NCBI RefSeq assembly: GCF_003671495.1
Contig: NZ_RCHN01000046.1
Span: 62,001-126,000 of the forward strand
Reading direction: 5' to 3'
Source: Ketobacter sp.
GTDB lineage: Bacteria; Pseudomonadota; Gammaproteobacteria; Pseudomonadales; Ketobacteraceae
Length of the DNA stretch: 64,000 bases
The stretch's first letter is position 1. Each line of letters starts with the position of its first letter. Both the position numbers and the translations under genes were made by a program. Of the stretch, positions 42,426 through 51,218 are shown piece by piece. The notes under the pieces are model-generated. The model saw only the letters and a program-made list of their open reading frames with translations. It was not told the DNA's origin and did not search any database.

Positions 42426-43448
42426 CTACTTATTGCCCAGCAACACCGCCAGCCAGTGGCTCTCCTCGTTGGATTCCAGGGCCAGTTTCACGATCATGGT
42501 GAGGGGGATGGAGAGCAGCATGCCCACCGGCCCCAACACCCAGCCCCAGAACAGCAGGGAGAGGAACACCACCAGAGTGGACAGCCCCAGCCCCTGGCCC
42601 ATGTAGCGGGGCTCCACGATATTGCCCATCACCACGTTCACAATCAGAAAACCCAGCGCGCTGATGCCCGCGGCCCCCAGCCCCAACTGAACGAAGGACA
42701 GCAGCACCGCCGGAACCGCAGCGATGATGGAGCCGATATTGGGTATGAAATTCAGCAGGAACGCCAGCAGCGCCCACAGCACCACATAATCCACTCCCTG
42801 CACCCCGAGCCAGACGCCGATGAAGAGGCCGGTACCCAGGCTGACCAGGGTCTTGATGATCAGGTAACCCTTTACCGACTGGTTGAATTGCTCGAATGCC
42901 GTCAGTGACCGGTGTTGGTCCCCCATGGCCCGCCGAAACTTGGCGGGAAAACTGGAGACCTCAAACAGGATGAACAACACCGTCAGGAAAATCAGGAAAA
43001 AGTCGGTCAGCACGTTGCCGAAGCCGGTCACCACCGTGCGCACCATCTCCATGACCTTGCCGGGGTTGATCTGTTCCTTCGCCATCTTCTGGGACAGTTC
43101 AATGCCGTGCCCGGCCAGCCACTGGGTCACCGCGGTGGTCTCCTCCCTCAGGCTGGCCTGGTAGGCGGGAATCTGGCGGGCAAAATCATTGATGGAGGTG
43201 GCCACTAACATGGAGAATCCGCCGATGGTCAGCACCACCAGCAGCACCACCGCAATCACCGCCAGGCTGGTGGGAATGCGTCGTGATTCCAGCCACATCA
43301 CCAGCGGGGCGCAGAGAATGGCGATGAAGGCGGACAGTAAGAACGGTACCAGAATCTCGGAGGCGGCTTTCATGCCGGCCACCACCACCACAAAGCAGGC
43401 GAACCCGAGCAGGACTTTCAGGGTGGGGCTCAGGGCTTGGTAATCCAT
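42426..43448 (-). CDS. AI-2E family transporter (TqsA/PerM-like)
   Basis: A 340-aa inner-membrane protein with about eight hydrophobic helices and family features: ILVPFLLSAFIAILCAPLVM near the start, SFPAKFRRAM in the middle, FIPNIGSIIAAVP and the C-terminal PRYMGQGLGLSTLVVFLSLL. Members export signals or ions; substrate is not predictable. It follows the Bax-like gene by 17 bases on the same strand. Confidence 0.9.
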   Translation of the reverse strand: MDYQALSPTLKVLLGFACFVVVVAGMKAASEILVPFLLSAFIAILCAPLVMWLESRRIPTSLAVIAVVLLVVLTIGGFSMLVATSINDFARQIPAYQASLREETTAVTQWLAGHGIELSQKMAKEQINPGKVMEMVRTVVTGFGNVLTDFFLIFLTVLFILFEVSSFPAKFRRAMGDQHRSLTAFEQFNQSVKGYLIIKTLVSLGTGLFIGVWLGVQGVDYVVLWALLAFLLNFIPNIGSIIAAVPAVLLSFVQLGLGAAGISALGFLIVNVVMGNIVEPRYMGQGLGLSTLVVFLSLLFWGWVLGPVGMLLSIPLTMIVKLALESNEESHWLAVLLGNK

Positions 43449-43465
43449 AAAGGCTCCGGTGCGAT

Positions 43466-44383
43466 TCAGCTGGAAGGGGGAGTGTTGGGTTCCGGGGTAG
43501 GGATGAGCTGGCTCTGGCTGTCATCCACGGCGATTTCGTTCGCTTCTTCATGTGCCTGTGTGGCCGCTTCGTCCCCGGGTGCGGTATCGGCTTTTTCGTC
43601 TGCCACCATGACCGGGGTGCAGTAGCCATGGGGGTCCGGCTCCAGCTTGTTCACGCGGATCAGCTGTTTGATGGTTTCCACATACTGCTGGCCTTTCTCG
43701 GAGTAGCTCACCAGGCCCCGGGCCAGATAACAGCCCTTGAGCGCCTCGGCCTGTTGGCGCTGCTCCGCCCGCGCCTGGCGCAGATGGCGATAGGCGCGGT
43801 GACTGTTGAGGTTGTGCATGTAACTGTTCACCGAAGCCTGGGGTGAAGTGAACAGGCGGACCTCGTGATCCTTGTCTTCGCCGCGGGATTCCGGCACCAG
43901 CCCACACCCTTCCCGGAAGCACCACTGGCCGAAGTAATTATTGCCTTCCACCGCAAAACGAGAGGTGCCCCAGGCGCTTTCCATGGCCGCCTGGGCTTTC
44001 ACCAGGGAGGGCGGCAGGGTATCCACCTTCAGCAGCAGCTGGGTGCGGATTTCCTCGGGGTCGTCGCTGCGCACCCGATAGCGCTTGGCCAGCTGTTGCC
44101 ATTCTTCCGCTTCAAGCGTGCGTTTTTCGATGCGCTCGCGCAGTGCCAGAATCTCCTGGTTGCGGGCGTGGATGTAGTCGTCAAGAAACGCGAAGAACGC
44201 TTTCTTGCGCTTGCTCACCGGTTTGATGGCGGCGAAGTCCGGTTTGTCATCCGCTGTGACCTCCATGCCGTCGCCCAACAGGCCGGCAGGCGCCTGCATC
44301 AGCTGGGGGGTAATGGCCAGATGCAGGGCCACAAAACCCAGGCAAAATATGGCAGTGATGATGAGTGGTAGATGCCTTGACAT
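43466..44383 (-). CDS. Bax/FlgJ-like glucosaminidase
   Basis: 305 aa with one N-terminal hydrophobic segment (ITAIFCLGFVALHLAITP) and a glucosaminidase domain that cuts the peptidoglycan glycan chain. The catalytic Glu is in KAQAAMESAWGTSRFA; NNYFGQWCF and VNSYMHNLNSHRAYRHLR are Bax signatures. The last 50 residues are acidic and Pro-rich, likely disordered. It is first in a six-gene minus-strand run reaching 39201. Confidence 0.85.
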   Translation of the reverse strand: MSRHLPLIITAIFCLGFVALHLAITPQLMQAPAGLLGDGMEVTADDKPDFAAIKPVSKRKKAFFAFLDDYIHARNQEILALRERIEKRTLEAEEWQQLAKRYRVRSDDPEEIRTQLLLKVDTLPPSLVKAQAAMESAWGTSRFAVEGNNYFGQWCFREGCGLVPESRGEDKDHEVRLFTSPQASVNSYMHNLNSHRAYRHLRQARAEQRQQAEALKGCYLARGLVSYSEKGQQYVETIKQLIRVNKLEPDPHGYCTPVMVADEKADTAPGDEAATQAHEEANEIAVDDSQSQLIPTPEPNTPPSS

Positions 44384-44524
44384 AACCTGATCCGAATCAA
44401 TTCCTTGAAGGGGGGATTACGCCACGAACGTTACTTTTTTGCAACGCAACCCGTTTTTTCTAATGTTCATGGTTACGTGTAGAATAGGCGCCAATCTGCG
44501 ACCATGAAACGGAAAGGATTGGGA

Positions 44525-45754
44525 GTGCGCGAAATACTGTTGATCAATATCTCCGGGCCGGACAAGCCCGGGGTCACCTCTACCATAACGGACCTGCTGG
44601 CCCGCTACGACGTGAATGTACTGGACATCGGCCAGGCGGTGATCCACGACACCCTGACCCTGGGCATGGTGGCGGAAGTGCCGGCCGGCTCGGAGTCTTC
44701 CCCGGTGCTGAAGGACGTGCTGTTCGCCTGTCATTCCATGGGCATGGGGGTACGCTTTGAGCCCATTGCCGAAGCGGACTACGAAGGCTGGGTGCAGGGG
44801 CAGGGTAAGGATCGCTTTATCGTGACCATCCTGGCCCGCAAGATCACCGCCAAACACATTGCTGCCGTCACCAGTATTGTGGCCGGGCATGGCCTGAACA
44901 TCGATCACATCAATCGCCTGTCTGGCCGCATCTCCCTGGGGCCACAAAGCCCGGACCAGAAAGCCTGTGTTGAGCTGTCGGTGCGGGGTGCCCCCAGTGA
45001 CATCGGCCAGATGCGGGCCCAGTTCCTGGCCGCGGCCGGGGATCTGGGCGTGGACATCGCCTTCCAGAAGGACAATGCCTACCGCCGTAACCGGCGTCTG
45101 GTGTGCTTCGACATGGATTCCACCCTGATCGAAGCGGAAGTCATTGACGAGCTGGCGAAGGCTGCTGGCGTGGGGGAGGCGGTGTCCGCCATCACCGAGC
45201 AGGCCATGCGGGGGGAGCTGGATTTCACCCAAAGCTTCCAGCGCCGGGTGGGCTTGTTGAAAGGGCTGGATGAGTCGGTGCTGGAAGGCATCGCCCACAA
45301 CCTGCCCATCACCGAAGGGGCTGAAGACCTGATCCGGGCCCTGAAGGCCCTGGGTTATAAAACCGCGATTCTGTCGGGTGGCTTTACCTACTTCGGTCAA
45401 TTCCTCAAGCAAAAGCTGGGAATCGACTACGTCTATGCCAATGAGCTGGAGATCAAGGATGGCAAGGTGACCGGTGAAGTGAAAGGCCGGGTGGTGGATG
45501 GCCAGCGCAAAGCCGAGTTGTTGCGGCAGCTTGCCGCCCAGGAGAACCTGAACCTGCAACAGGTCATCGCCGTAGGGGATGGCGCCAACGACCTGCCCAT
45601 GCTGAGCGTGGCCGGCCTGGGCATTGCATTCCGCGCCAAACCCGTGGTGAAGGAGAGTGCGGAACACGCTATTTCCGAGCTGGGCCTGGACGGTATTCTT
45701 TATCTGTTAGGGGTTCGGGATCGGGACAGTGAAGAGCTGCTGAAGCGCAGTTGA
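44525..45754 (+). CDS. serB: SerB, phosphoserine phosphatase with N-terminal ACT domains
   Basis: SerB removes phosphate from O-phosphoserine, the last step of serine synthesis. The 409-aa protein starts at the GTG at 44525 (REILLINISGPDKPG, as in Pseudomonas SerB), with AAGGA 6 bases ahead; an ATG at 44504 has no such signal. Two ACT-like modules occupy residues 1-185. The HAD core follows: DMDSTLIEAEVIDELA, SGGFTYFG and GDGANDLPML. Confidence 0.95.
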   Translation: MREILLINISGPDKPGVTSTITDLLARYDVNVLDIGQAVIHDTLTLGMVAEVPAGSESSPVLKDVLFACHSMGMGVRFEPIAEADYEGWVQGQGKDRFIVTILARKITAKHIAAVTSIVAGHGLNIDHINRLSGRISLGPQSPDQKACVELSVRGAPSDIGQMRAQFLAAAGDLGVDIAFQKDNAYRRNRRLVCFDMDSTLIEAEVIDELAKAAGVGEAVSAITEQAMRGELDFTQSFQRRVGLLKGLDESVLEGIAHNLPITEGAEDLIRALKALGYKTAILSGGFTYFGQFLKQKLGIDYVYANELEIKDGKVTGEVKGRVVDGQRKAELLRQLAAQENLNLQQVIAVGDGANDLPMLSVAGLGIAFRAKPVVKESAEHAISELGLDGILYLLGVRDRDSEELLKRS

Positions 45755-45761
45755 TGTGTCC

Positions 45762-45803
45762 CGGTTTGCACCCTGGTGCCGCCAGCGGGCAGGGTGCAAA
45801 CCG
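45762..45803. terminator. Strong hairpin between convergent serB and Ig lipoprotein
   Basis: CGGTTTGCACCCTG (45762-45775) pairs perfectly with CAGGGTGCAAACCG (45790-45803), a 14-base stem with a 14-base loop. No T-tract follows. It lies between two stop codons and may serve both directions as terminator or mRNA 3' end stabiliser. Confidence 0.7.
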
Positions 45804-45810
45804 ATCACGG

Positions 45811-48549
45811 TCAGTTGAGAGTGATGGGGATCGGTGCTGACATGGCGCTTTCCAGCCCCATAGAGTCCACGGTTGTGATCCTGATGTAGTAGGTGTCCAC
45901 GGCCAGGTTGGTAATCTCCGCGCTGGTCTTGTTGGTGTGTTTCACCTGGTCATAACCACCATCCACCTCGGTGGCCATATAGATGCTGTAGCCTTGAATT
46001 TCACCCGCCTCCAGTCGGCTCCCGTCCGCACGCTTTTGCGGTGGGTTCCAGCTCAGCATGATCGATCCTTTCTCGTCTGTCAGAATCGTGACTTCTGCTG
46101 TTGTGGAGGTGGCCGCAGAGCCGGCGTTGCTCAGTTGGCAGTGATACTGGCCGGAGTCGCTTGCCGTGCTGCCCGGGATGATGAGGTCTGCCGGATTTTG
46201 TGTGGTAACCAGCAAGGCACCGTTTTTAAAGCAGCGGTAGGTAATGGGCAGGGCGCCGGTAGCCTGGATATCCAGCAGGATATCTTTGCCGGCGGGCAGA
46301 ATCTGGTTGGAGAGTTGCTTGGTGATTCTCACTTTCTCCATCACCGCGACGGTGACAGTGTTGCAGCTGACCGAGTTCACGGCATTCTGCACCACGCATC
46401 GGTAGTCACCGGCCATGTTCATTCGCAACGGGGCCAGGGTCAGCGTTTTCCCTGAGGTGGGCAACAAGGCTCCGTTGTGGAACCACTGCACCTGTGTATC
46501 GGCGGAACCGGAATGCTCTACGCTGAGGGTGAGGCCGTCATCCTCATAACCGGACGCAGCCACCGGCTGGCGAGTAATCGTGACTTTACCGTTGATGGAA
46601 ACCGAGAAATCTGAACAACGGGCTCTGCTGTGGTCGTTCCACACCCGACAGGTATAGGTGCCGGCGTCTTGCGGAGTGAGGCGGGTGAGGTTCAGGGTGG
46701 CACTGTTGGTGCTGAGGCTGGAACCGTCTTTCCACCAGCCGTAGGTCAGGTTTGACCCGGTTGCCTCAACCTTGAGGGTGAGGCTGCTGCCTTCATCGGC
46801 TGCGGTGCTGGAGGGCTGGGCGGTGATGGCGACGGACTGGTTGACAGTGATGGTGGCCGTATTGCAGTACACGGCGCCGCTGCTGTTCTTGACCAGGCAA
46901 CGGTAATCACCCGCCTGCTCGGGTGTAATGTAGTTCAGGGTCAGGGTGTTGCCCCTGCCTACCAGGGTGCTGTTGCGGTACCACTCCACGGTGGGTTCAG
47001 GGTCTCCACTGGCAACAACGCTGAGGGAGGCGCTACCACCTTCGTAGGTGGTTACCGACACGGGCTGGGTGACAATTTTCACCGCAGACAACACATCCAG
47101 ATTAAAGCTGGCACAGTTGGCGCTGCTGCCATCATTGAATACCCGGCAGCTGTAACTGGCTTCATCCAGCTCACGCACGGACGCAAAGCTCAAGGTGGGG
47201 CTGCTGCCAGGAATGACCTGGCCGTTTTTGCGCCACTCGTAGCGTAACCCGTCGCCACTGGCCTGTACGGTGAAGGCGACGCTCTCACCTGCCGGGACGC
47301 TCTTGCTGGCAGGGGAGCGGGTAATGGCCACGCTTTGCAATACTTTGACGGTGGCGCTCGCACTGATATCGCTGGCGGCAGAATTGCTAACCCGGCAGCG
47401 GTACTGTCCTGCCACGGAGGTGCTGACGGCATCAAATTTTAATTGTGAGGCGGTGGCGCCAGCGATGTTCTGCCAGCTGCTGCCGTTGAGTTTTTGCCAC
47501 TGATAGGCAATGGGTTTGTCGCCACTGGCAGCCACCCGTAGCGCGCCCGACTGACCGGTATAGAGGGTGGTATCGCTGGGGTTCAGGGTTATGGTTGCGG
47601 GTCCAACGATGGACAGTTCCGCTGCGTTGGAGCGGGTGCTCAGGCCATCACTGTTGCGCACGATTACGTGGTAGAGGCTGGCGTCACTGCTGCTGACGTT
47701 GGTGATGGTGAGGTTGGCTGAGGTGACGCCCTGGTATTTGCTGCTGGCGTTGAGGGGGACACCGGCTTTGTGCCACTGATAGGTCAGGCTGCCATAGCCG
47801 GTGGCGGCTACCGAGAATCCCGCATTGGCGCCCCCCGCCACTTGAACGTCAACAGGATGGGAGGTGATGCTGGGGGCATTCTTCAGATTGATGCGGGTGG
47901 TGCGTGAGGTTTTCTGGCCGCCGTGATTGCCCACTTTGACCCGATACTGCTTTTTGGTGCTGGAGCCCACGTTTTCCACCACCAGTGTGTTGCTGGTTTC
48001 TTCCAGGGTGGACCAGCCGGCAAAGCCACGGGCCTGCCACTCGTAGACCAGTTCATCGCCACTGGCCTGGACGCTGAAAACGGCGGTTTCCCCCGGGTAA
48101 ATATCCACATCACGAGGCTCCCGGGTGATCTCGGGAAGATTCTGGATGGTCAACAGTGCCGACGCTTTGGCTGCGGTGCTGCTGTTGCTCACGACGACCT
48201 CATAACGGCCGGCGTCTTCCGCTCCGGCAATGATGAAGCTCAGGGTTGCCTGGGTCGCACCGTCGATTGGAGTGCCGTTGTGAGACCATTGATAGGTCAG
48301 GGTGGCTTCGCTACTGGCCGTCACAGTGAAAGTGGCGGACTGGCCCTCATATCCGGTGAGGCCGATGGGGGCGGAGTTAATCTGGATGGGGTAGAAGGTT
48401 GGCTCCTTCTCGCCGGAATCCGTTGCCGGCACGGGGTCCCGCCCATCGTCACTGGCACTCTGCTCGCCCAGGTCTTTACAGCCCCCCAGCAGCAGCAAGG
48501 TGGTCGCAAGTGAAAACGCCAGTATCACCTTTCTGGAAAAAGTCATCAT
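45811..48549 (-). CDS. Large lipoprotein with nine Ig-like domains and an FN3 domain
   Basis: A 912-aa lipoprotein (lipobox LLGGC, Cys24). After a short acidic linker come nine Ig-like repeats of about 85 residues (recurring pattern: P-x-G/E-G-x-S-A-x-F-x-V-x-A-S-G, YQW or YEW, DAGxYxCxVxN), then a C-terminal fibronectin type III domain (LSWNPPQKRADGSRLEAGEI, DTYYIRITTVDSMGLES). Repeats 5-8 each carry Cys-x10-Cys at the F and G strands and no B-strand Cys. Repeat 9 has Cys where the core Trp normally sits (TYRCFKNG). It is probably a surface or periplasmic binding/adhesion protein. It is paralogous and divergent to the gene at 49048. Confidence 0.85.
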   Translation of the reverse strand: MMTFSRKVILAFSLATTLLLLGGCKDLGEQSASDDGRDPVPATDSGEKEPTFYPIQINSAPIGLTGYEGQSATFTVTASSEATLTYQWSHNGTPIDGATQATLSFIIAGAEDAGRYEVVVSNSSTAAKASALLTIQNLPEITREPRDVDIYPGETAVFSVQASGDELVYEWQARGFAGWSTLEETSNTLVVENVGSSTKKQYRVKVGNHGGQKTSRTTRINLKNAPSITSHPVDVQVAGGANAGFSVAATGYGSLTYQWHKAGVPLNASSKYQGVTSANLTITNVSSSDASLYHVIVRNSDGLSTRSNAAELSIVGPATITLNPSDTTLYTGQSGALRVAASGDKPIAYQWQKLNGSSWQNIAGATASQLKFDAVSTSVAGQYRCRVSNSAASDISASATVKVLQSVAITRSPASKSVPAGESVAFTVQASGDGLRYEWRKNGQVIPGSSPTLSFASVRELDEASYSCRVFNDGSSANCASFNLDVLSAVKIVTQPVSVTTYEGGSASLSVVASGDPEPTVEWYRNSTLVGRGNTLTLNYITPEQAGDYRCLVKNSSGAVYCNTATITVNQSVAITAQPSSTAADEGSSLTLKVEATGSNLTYGWWKDGSSLSTNSATLNLTRLTPQDAGTYTCRVWNDHSRARCSDFSVSINGKVTITRQPVAASGYEDDGLTLSVEHSGSADTQVQWFHNGALLPTSGKTLTLAPLRMNMAGDYRCVVQNAVNSVSCNTVTVAVMEKVRITKQLSNQILPAGKDILLDIQATGALPITYRCFKNGALLVTTQNPADLIIPGSTASDSGQYHCQLSNAGSAATSTTAEVTILTDEKGSIMLSWNPPQKRADGSRLEAGEIQGYSIYMATEVDGGYDQVKHTNKTSAEITNLAVDTYYIRITTVDSMGLESAMSAPIPITLN

Positions 48550-49047
48550 CGCTCTTAATCGGTCTATAAAGCAGGCAAAGGATTCTTGAATTCTTATTAG
48601 CCGGGCAATGTTCCCAGAAAGGAACGGGCCAAATGTTGAAAGTGATCACAAACTTTGAGAGAAAGTGACGGTTTTTTTGTGTAAAATCAGCGAGCTGAGT
48701 GCTTTGTGATCAAGGACGATTTGATCTGACGCGGTCGGGTTAAAAAATGAACGATTGAGGTTTTTGCAGTTTGCGTATGCGGGGGTGACGTTCAAGGCGA
48801 TAAATTGCGGGGGTTGCATCAAGTCTTCTTGTGTTTGCTGATTATGTTTGCTGGGCGATAGCTGATCAATCAATGGTTGGAAGCGTGCCTCTTAGACTTA
48901 ATTTGTGTGACATTCTGCGCAGTTTTATGGATTGCCTTGGGGGTGATTTTCCTGTTGTGAACTGGCCCACACGGTTTATCAGGGCGTTGAACTAGTCTAA
49001 CCCTTGTAAGTTCATTAGCCCCGTTTCACAACATAGGTAGTGTATTC
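48550..49047. other. AT-rich divergent intergenic region between the two Ig lipoproteins
   Basis: 498 bases with no convincing gene; a 75-codon open reading at 48646-48873 lacks a start signal and family features. A small hairpin GTTCC/GGAAC lies at 48610-48625, and the region is richer in A and T than its surroundings. It must hold the promoters for both lipoproteins, but I could not place a clear -35/-10 pair. No riboswitch was recognised. Confidence 0.5.
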
Positions 49048-50034
49048 ATGTCAGCTTTTACTTTTTCCAATAATCTGTCTGGGAGCAAGGTACTGGCCAG
49101 TTTGCTGATGGCACTGACCCTGGTTCTGGCGGGCTGTGGGGCTGGTAGTGACACATCCCAAACCAATGCCCAGGCTTCCAATGATGTGGAAGGCGGTAAT
49201 AACGATGAAACTGAGACCGGTAACGGTGGCCAGGATGATCCGGTTGATGAACCTGAAACGTCCATTCTGAATCTGATTTCACAGCCCGGCGATGCCAGCA
49301 TCGCAGAGGGCGAGTCCCATACCTTTGTGGTGATGGTGGAGCACGAAAACCCGATCACAGTGACCTGGTCACGCAACGGGCAGATTGTGCAGAGCTCTTC
49401 CAGCACCAGTCTGACCGCGTCCACTGCCGGCAAGTACCTCTGCTATATTTCCGACGGCGTCAGCAGCGCCCAGTGCCGATCGTTCACCCTGACGGTGACT
49501 GCGAGCCAGAGCTTGAGCATCAATTCCCAGCCCAGTAACCAGATGGTAAACGAAGGGGTTGACGTGACGCTCTCTGTAGCGGCTTCCGGCAGCGGTTCAC
49601 TGAGCTACCAGTGGTATTTCGACGGCAGCGCCATTTCCGGGGCCACCGCAGCGACCTTACTGCTGGATGCTGTCACGGTTGCGGACGCCGGTGAGTACTA
49701 TGTGGTGGTGAGCAATGGCAGCGGCTCAGCCACTTCGAATGCGGCCACTCTGAGCGTCTCCGCCAGCTTGGGTCAGGCCCTGATTACCTGGAATCCCCCC
49801 CAGTCACGTGAAGACAACAGTCGTTTGGCGGCATCCGAAATCCAGTCCTATGAGATCTACTACTCCGACAGTGCTACCGGCACCATGTACTTCATCGACT
49901 CTGTGGACGGTGACAATCTGGATTACACTGCCACCGGCCTGGCTCAGGGCACGTATTACTTCAGTCTGGCAACCGTGGACACTTATGGCCTGAAAAGCGC
50001 ACTGTCCAGCCCGGTCAGCGTGACCATCAACTAA
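49048..50034 (+). CDS. Lipoprotein with two Ig-like domains and an FN3 domain
   Basis: A 328-aa lipoprotein (lipobox VLAGC, Cys30). A 45-residue acidic, Asn/Gly/Glu/Asp-rich linker precedes two Ig-like domains (about 75-150 and 151-238) and a C-terminal FN3 domain. The FN3 end (ITWNPPQSREDNSRLAASEI, TYYFSLATVDTYGLKSALSS) is clearly related to that of the large protein at 45811. The first Ig domain has Cys-x10-Cys (in YLCYISDGVSSAQC), as in repeats 5-8 of the paralogue. It looks like a short version sharing anchor and terminal domain. Confidence 0.83.
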   Translation: MSAFTFSNNLSGSKVLASLLMALTLVLAGCGAGSDTSQTNAQASNDVEGGNNDETETGNGGQDDPVDEPETSILNLISQPGDASIAEGESHTFVVMVEHENPITVTWSRNGQIVQSSSSTSLTASTAGKYLCYISDGVSSAQCRSFTLTVTASQSLSINSQPSNQMVNEGVDVTLSVAASGSGSLSYQWYFDGSAISGATAATLLLDAVTVADAGEYYVVVSNGSGSATSNAATLSVSASLGQALITWNPPQSREDNSRLAASEIQSYEIYYSDSATGTMYFIDSVDGDNLDYTATGLAQGTYYFSLATVDTYGLKSALSSPVSVTIN

Positions 50035-50055
50035 GCTGGAATCCCATCAGAACTG

Positions 50056-50082
50056 AAAAGCGGGCTGCGGCCCGCTTTTTTT
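50056..50082. terminator. Bidirectional Rho-independent terminator
   Basis: AAAAGCGGGC (50056-50065) pairs with GCCCGCTTTT (50070-50079) around TGCG. A T-run on the plus strand (to 50082) and an equivalent A-run/T-run on the minus strand serve the convergent Ig lipoprotein and FAD oxidoreductase genes. Confidence 0.92.
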
Positions 50083-51178
50083 ATGACACCAGTCCGGTGA
50101 CGTGCTCCGCAATCGCCAGCGATGCCGTCAGGCCCGGTGACTCTATGCCGAATAAATGGATCAGCCCCTGGGGCCCATGCTGGATATGGAAGTCTGCGGG
50201 CGGCTGCCCTGGCCCCTGCAGTTTGGGGCGAATGCCGCAATAGGCAGGCGTCAGCCGCCCCGGGTCCAACCCGGGAAAATAGCGCTGAATGGCGTTCACA
50301 AAGTGGCTCCGTTTGGTCTCATCCACCCGGTAATCCTCTTCGGACAGATACTCAACGTCTGGACCAAAGCGCACCTGCCCTGACAGGTCGAGGGTCGCGT
50401 GGATGCCCAGGCCGCTGCCGTCAGCTTCCGGCAGGGGGTAAATCAGGTGGGAAAACGGAGCCCGGCCCGGGTAGGCGAAGTAGTTGCCGCGACAGAGGTG
50501 CAGTTGGGGAAGGGGCTGGGGCGAGCCGTCCTCAATGCGGGTGGCCACCGTCTGGGCGCTGAGCCCGGCGGCGTTGATCAGTACATCGCAGCGGCAGCGG
50601 TAGCGCTCCCCGACGCTGTTCAGCTCGAGTTGGTAGCCGTTGCCGTGGCGGGTGGCGGCCAGTAATTCGGTCTGCAGGCTCAACAGGCCGGGTCCGGCTT
50701 CCAGATCCTGGGTCAGGGCCTGCATCAGGCCGTGGCTGTCAATGATCCCGGTGGAAGGTGACATCAGGGCGTGTTTGGCGCGCAGGTTGGGTTCCAGAAC
50801 GCGTAGGCGTTTGGCGCTTATCCAGGCCAGGTCGGTCACGCCATTGGTTTCTGCCCTGGCCTGCAGGTCGGATAGGGCATCCTCCTGTCGGGTACTGGTG
50901 GCGACCACCAGTTTGCCCAGTCGGCGGTGGGCGATCCCTCGTTGGGCACAGTACGCGTACAATTGGGCCTTCCCCTGGACGCAGAGGCGGGCTTTCAGGC
51001 TGTCGCGGGGATAATACAGGCCGGCGTGGATGACTTCGCTGTTACGGCTGCTGATGCCAGAGCCGACGCAGGTGGCCTGCTCCAGCACCAGGGTGGATTT
51101 TCCCGCCTGGGTCAGGGCGCGGCCAATGGCCAGCCCCACCACTCCGGCACCAATGACACAGCAATCAAAGTGGTCCAT
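50081..51178 (-). CDS. FAD-dependent DAO-family oxidoreductase (L-2-hydroxyglutarate oxidase-like)
   Basis: A 365-aa flavoprotein. The FAD-binding motif is CVIGAGVVGLAIGRAL near residues 7-22; SSRNSEVIHAGLYYPRDSLK, DVLINAAGLSAQ and GIRPKLQGPG match the LhgO/L2HGDH group, which oxidises L-2-hydroxyglutarate to 2-oxoglutarate. Other DAO-family substrates remain possible. It lies 40 bases behind epmA on the same strand and ends in the bidirectional terminator. Confidence 0.85.
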   Translation of the reverse strand: MDHFDCCVIGAGVVGLAIGRALTQAGKSTLVLEQATCVGSGISSRNSEVIHAGLYYPRDSLKARLCVQGKAQLYAYCAQRGIAHRRLGKLVVATSTRQEDALSDLQARAETNGVTDLAWISAKRLRVLEPNLRAKHALMSPSTGIIDSHGLMQALTQDLEAGPGLLSLQTELLAATRHGNGYQLELNSVGERYRCRCDVLINAAGLSAQTVATRIEDGSPQPLPQLHLCRGNYFAYPGRAPFSHLIYPLPEADGSGLGIHATLDLSGQVRFGPDVEYLSEEDYRVDETKRSHFVNAIQRYFPGLDPGRLTPAYCGIRPKLQGPGQPPADFHIQHGPQGLIHLFGIESPGLTASLAIAEHVTGLVS

Positions 51179-51218
51179 CTCGGGCTACCGCTTCTGTCAC
51201 AATCGTATCCGCCACCAT

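Noticed and set aside
48646..48873. 75-codon minus-strand gene in the Ig intergenic region
   Set aside because: No ribosome binding site, no domain, AT-rich non-coding look.
48550..49047. c-di-GMP (GEMM) riboswitch before the Ig lipoproteins
   Set aside because: Considered because of the many c-di-GMP genes, but the conserved GEMM core bases were not found on either strand.
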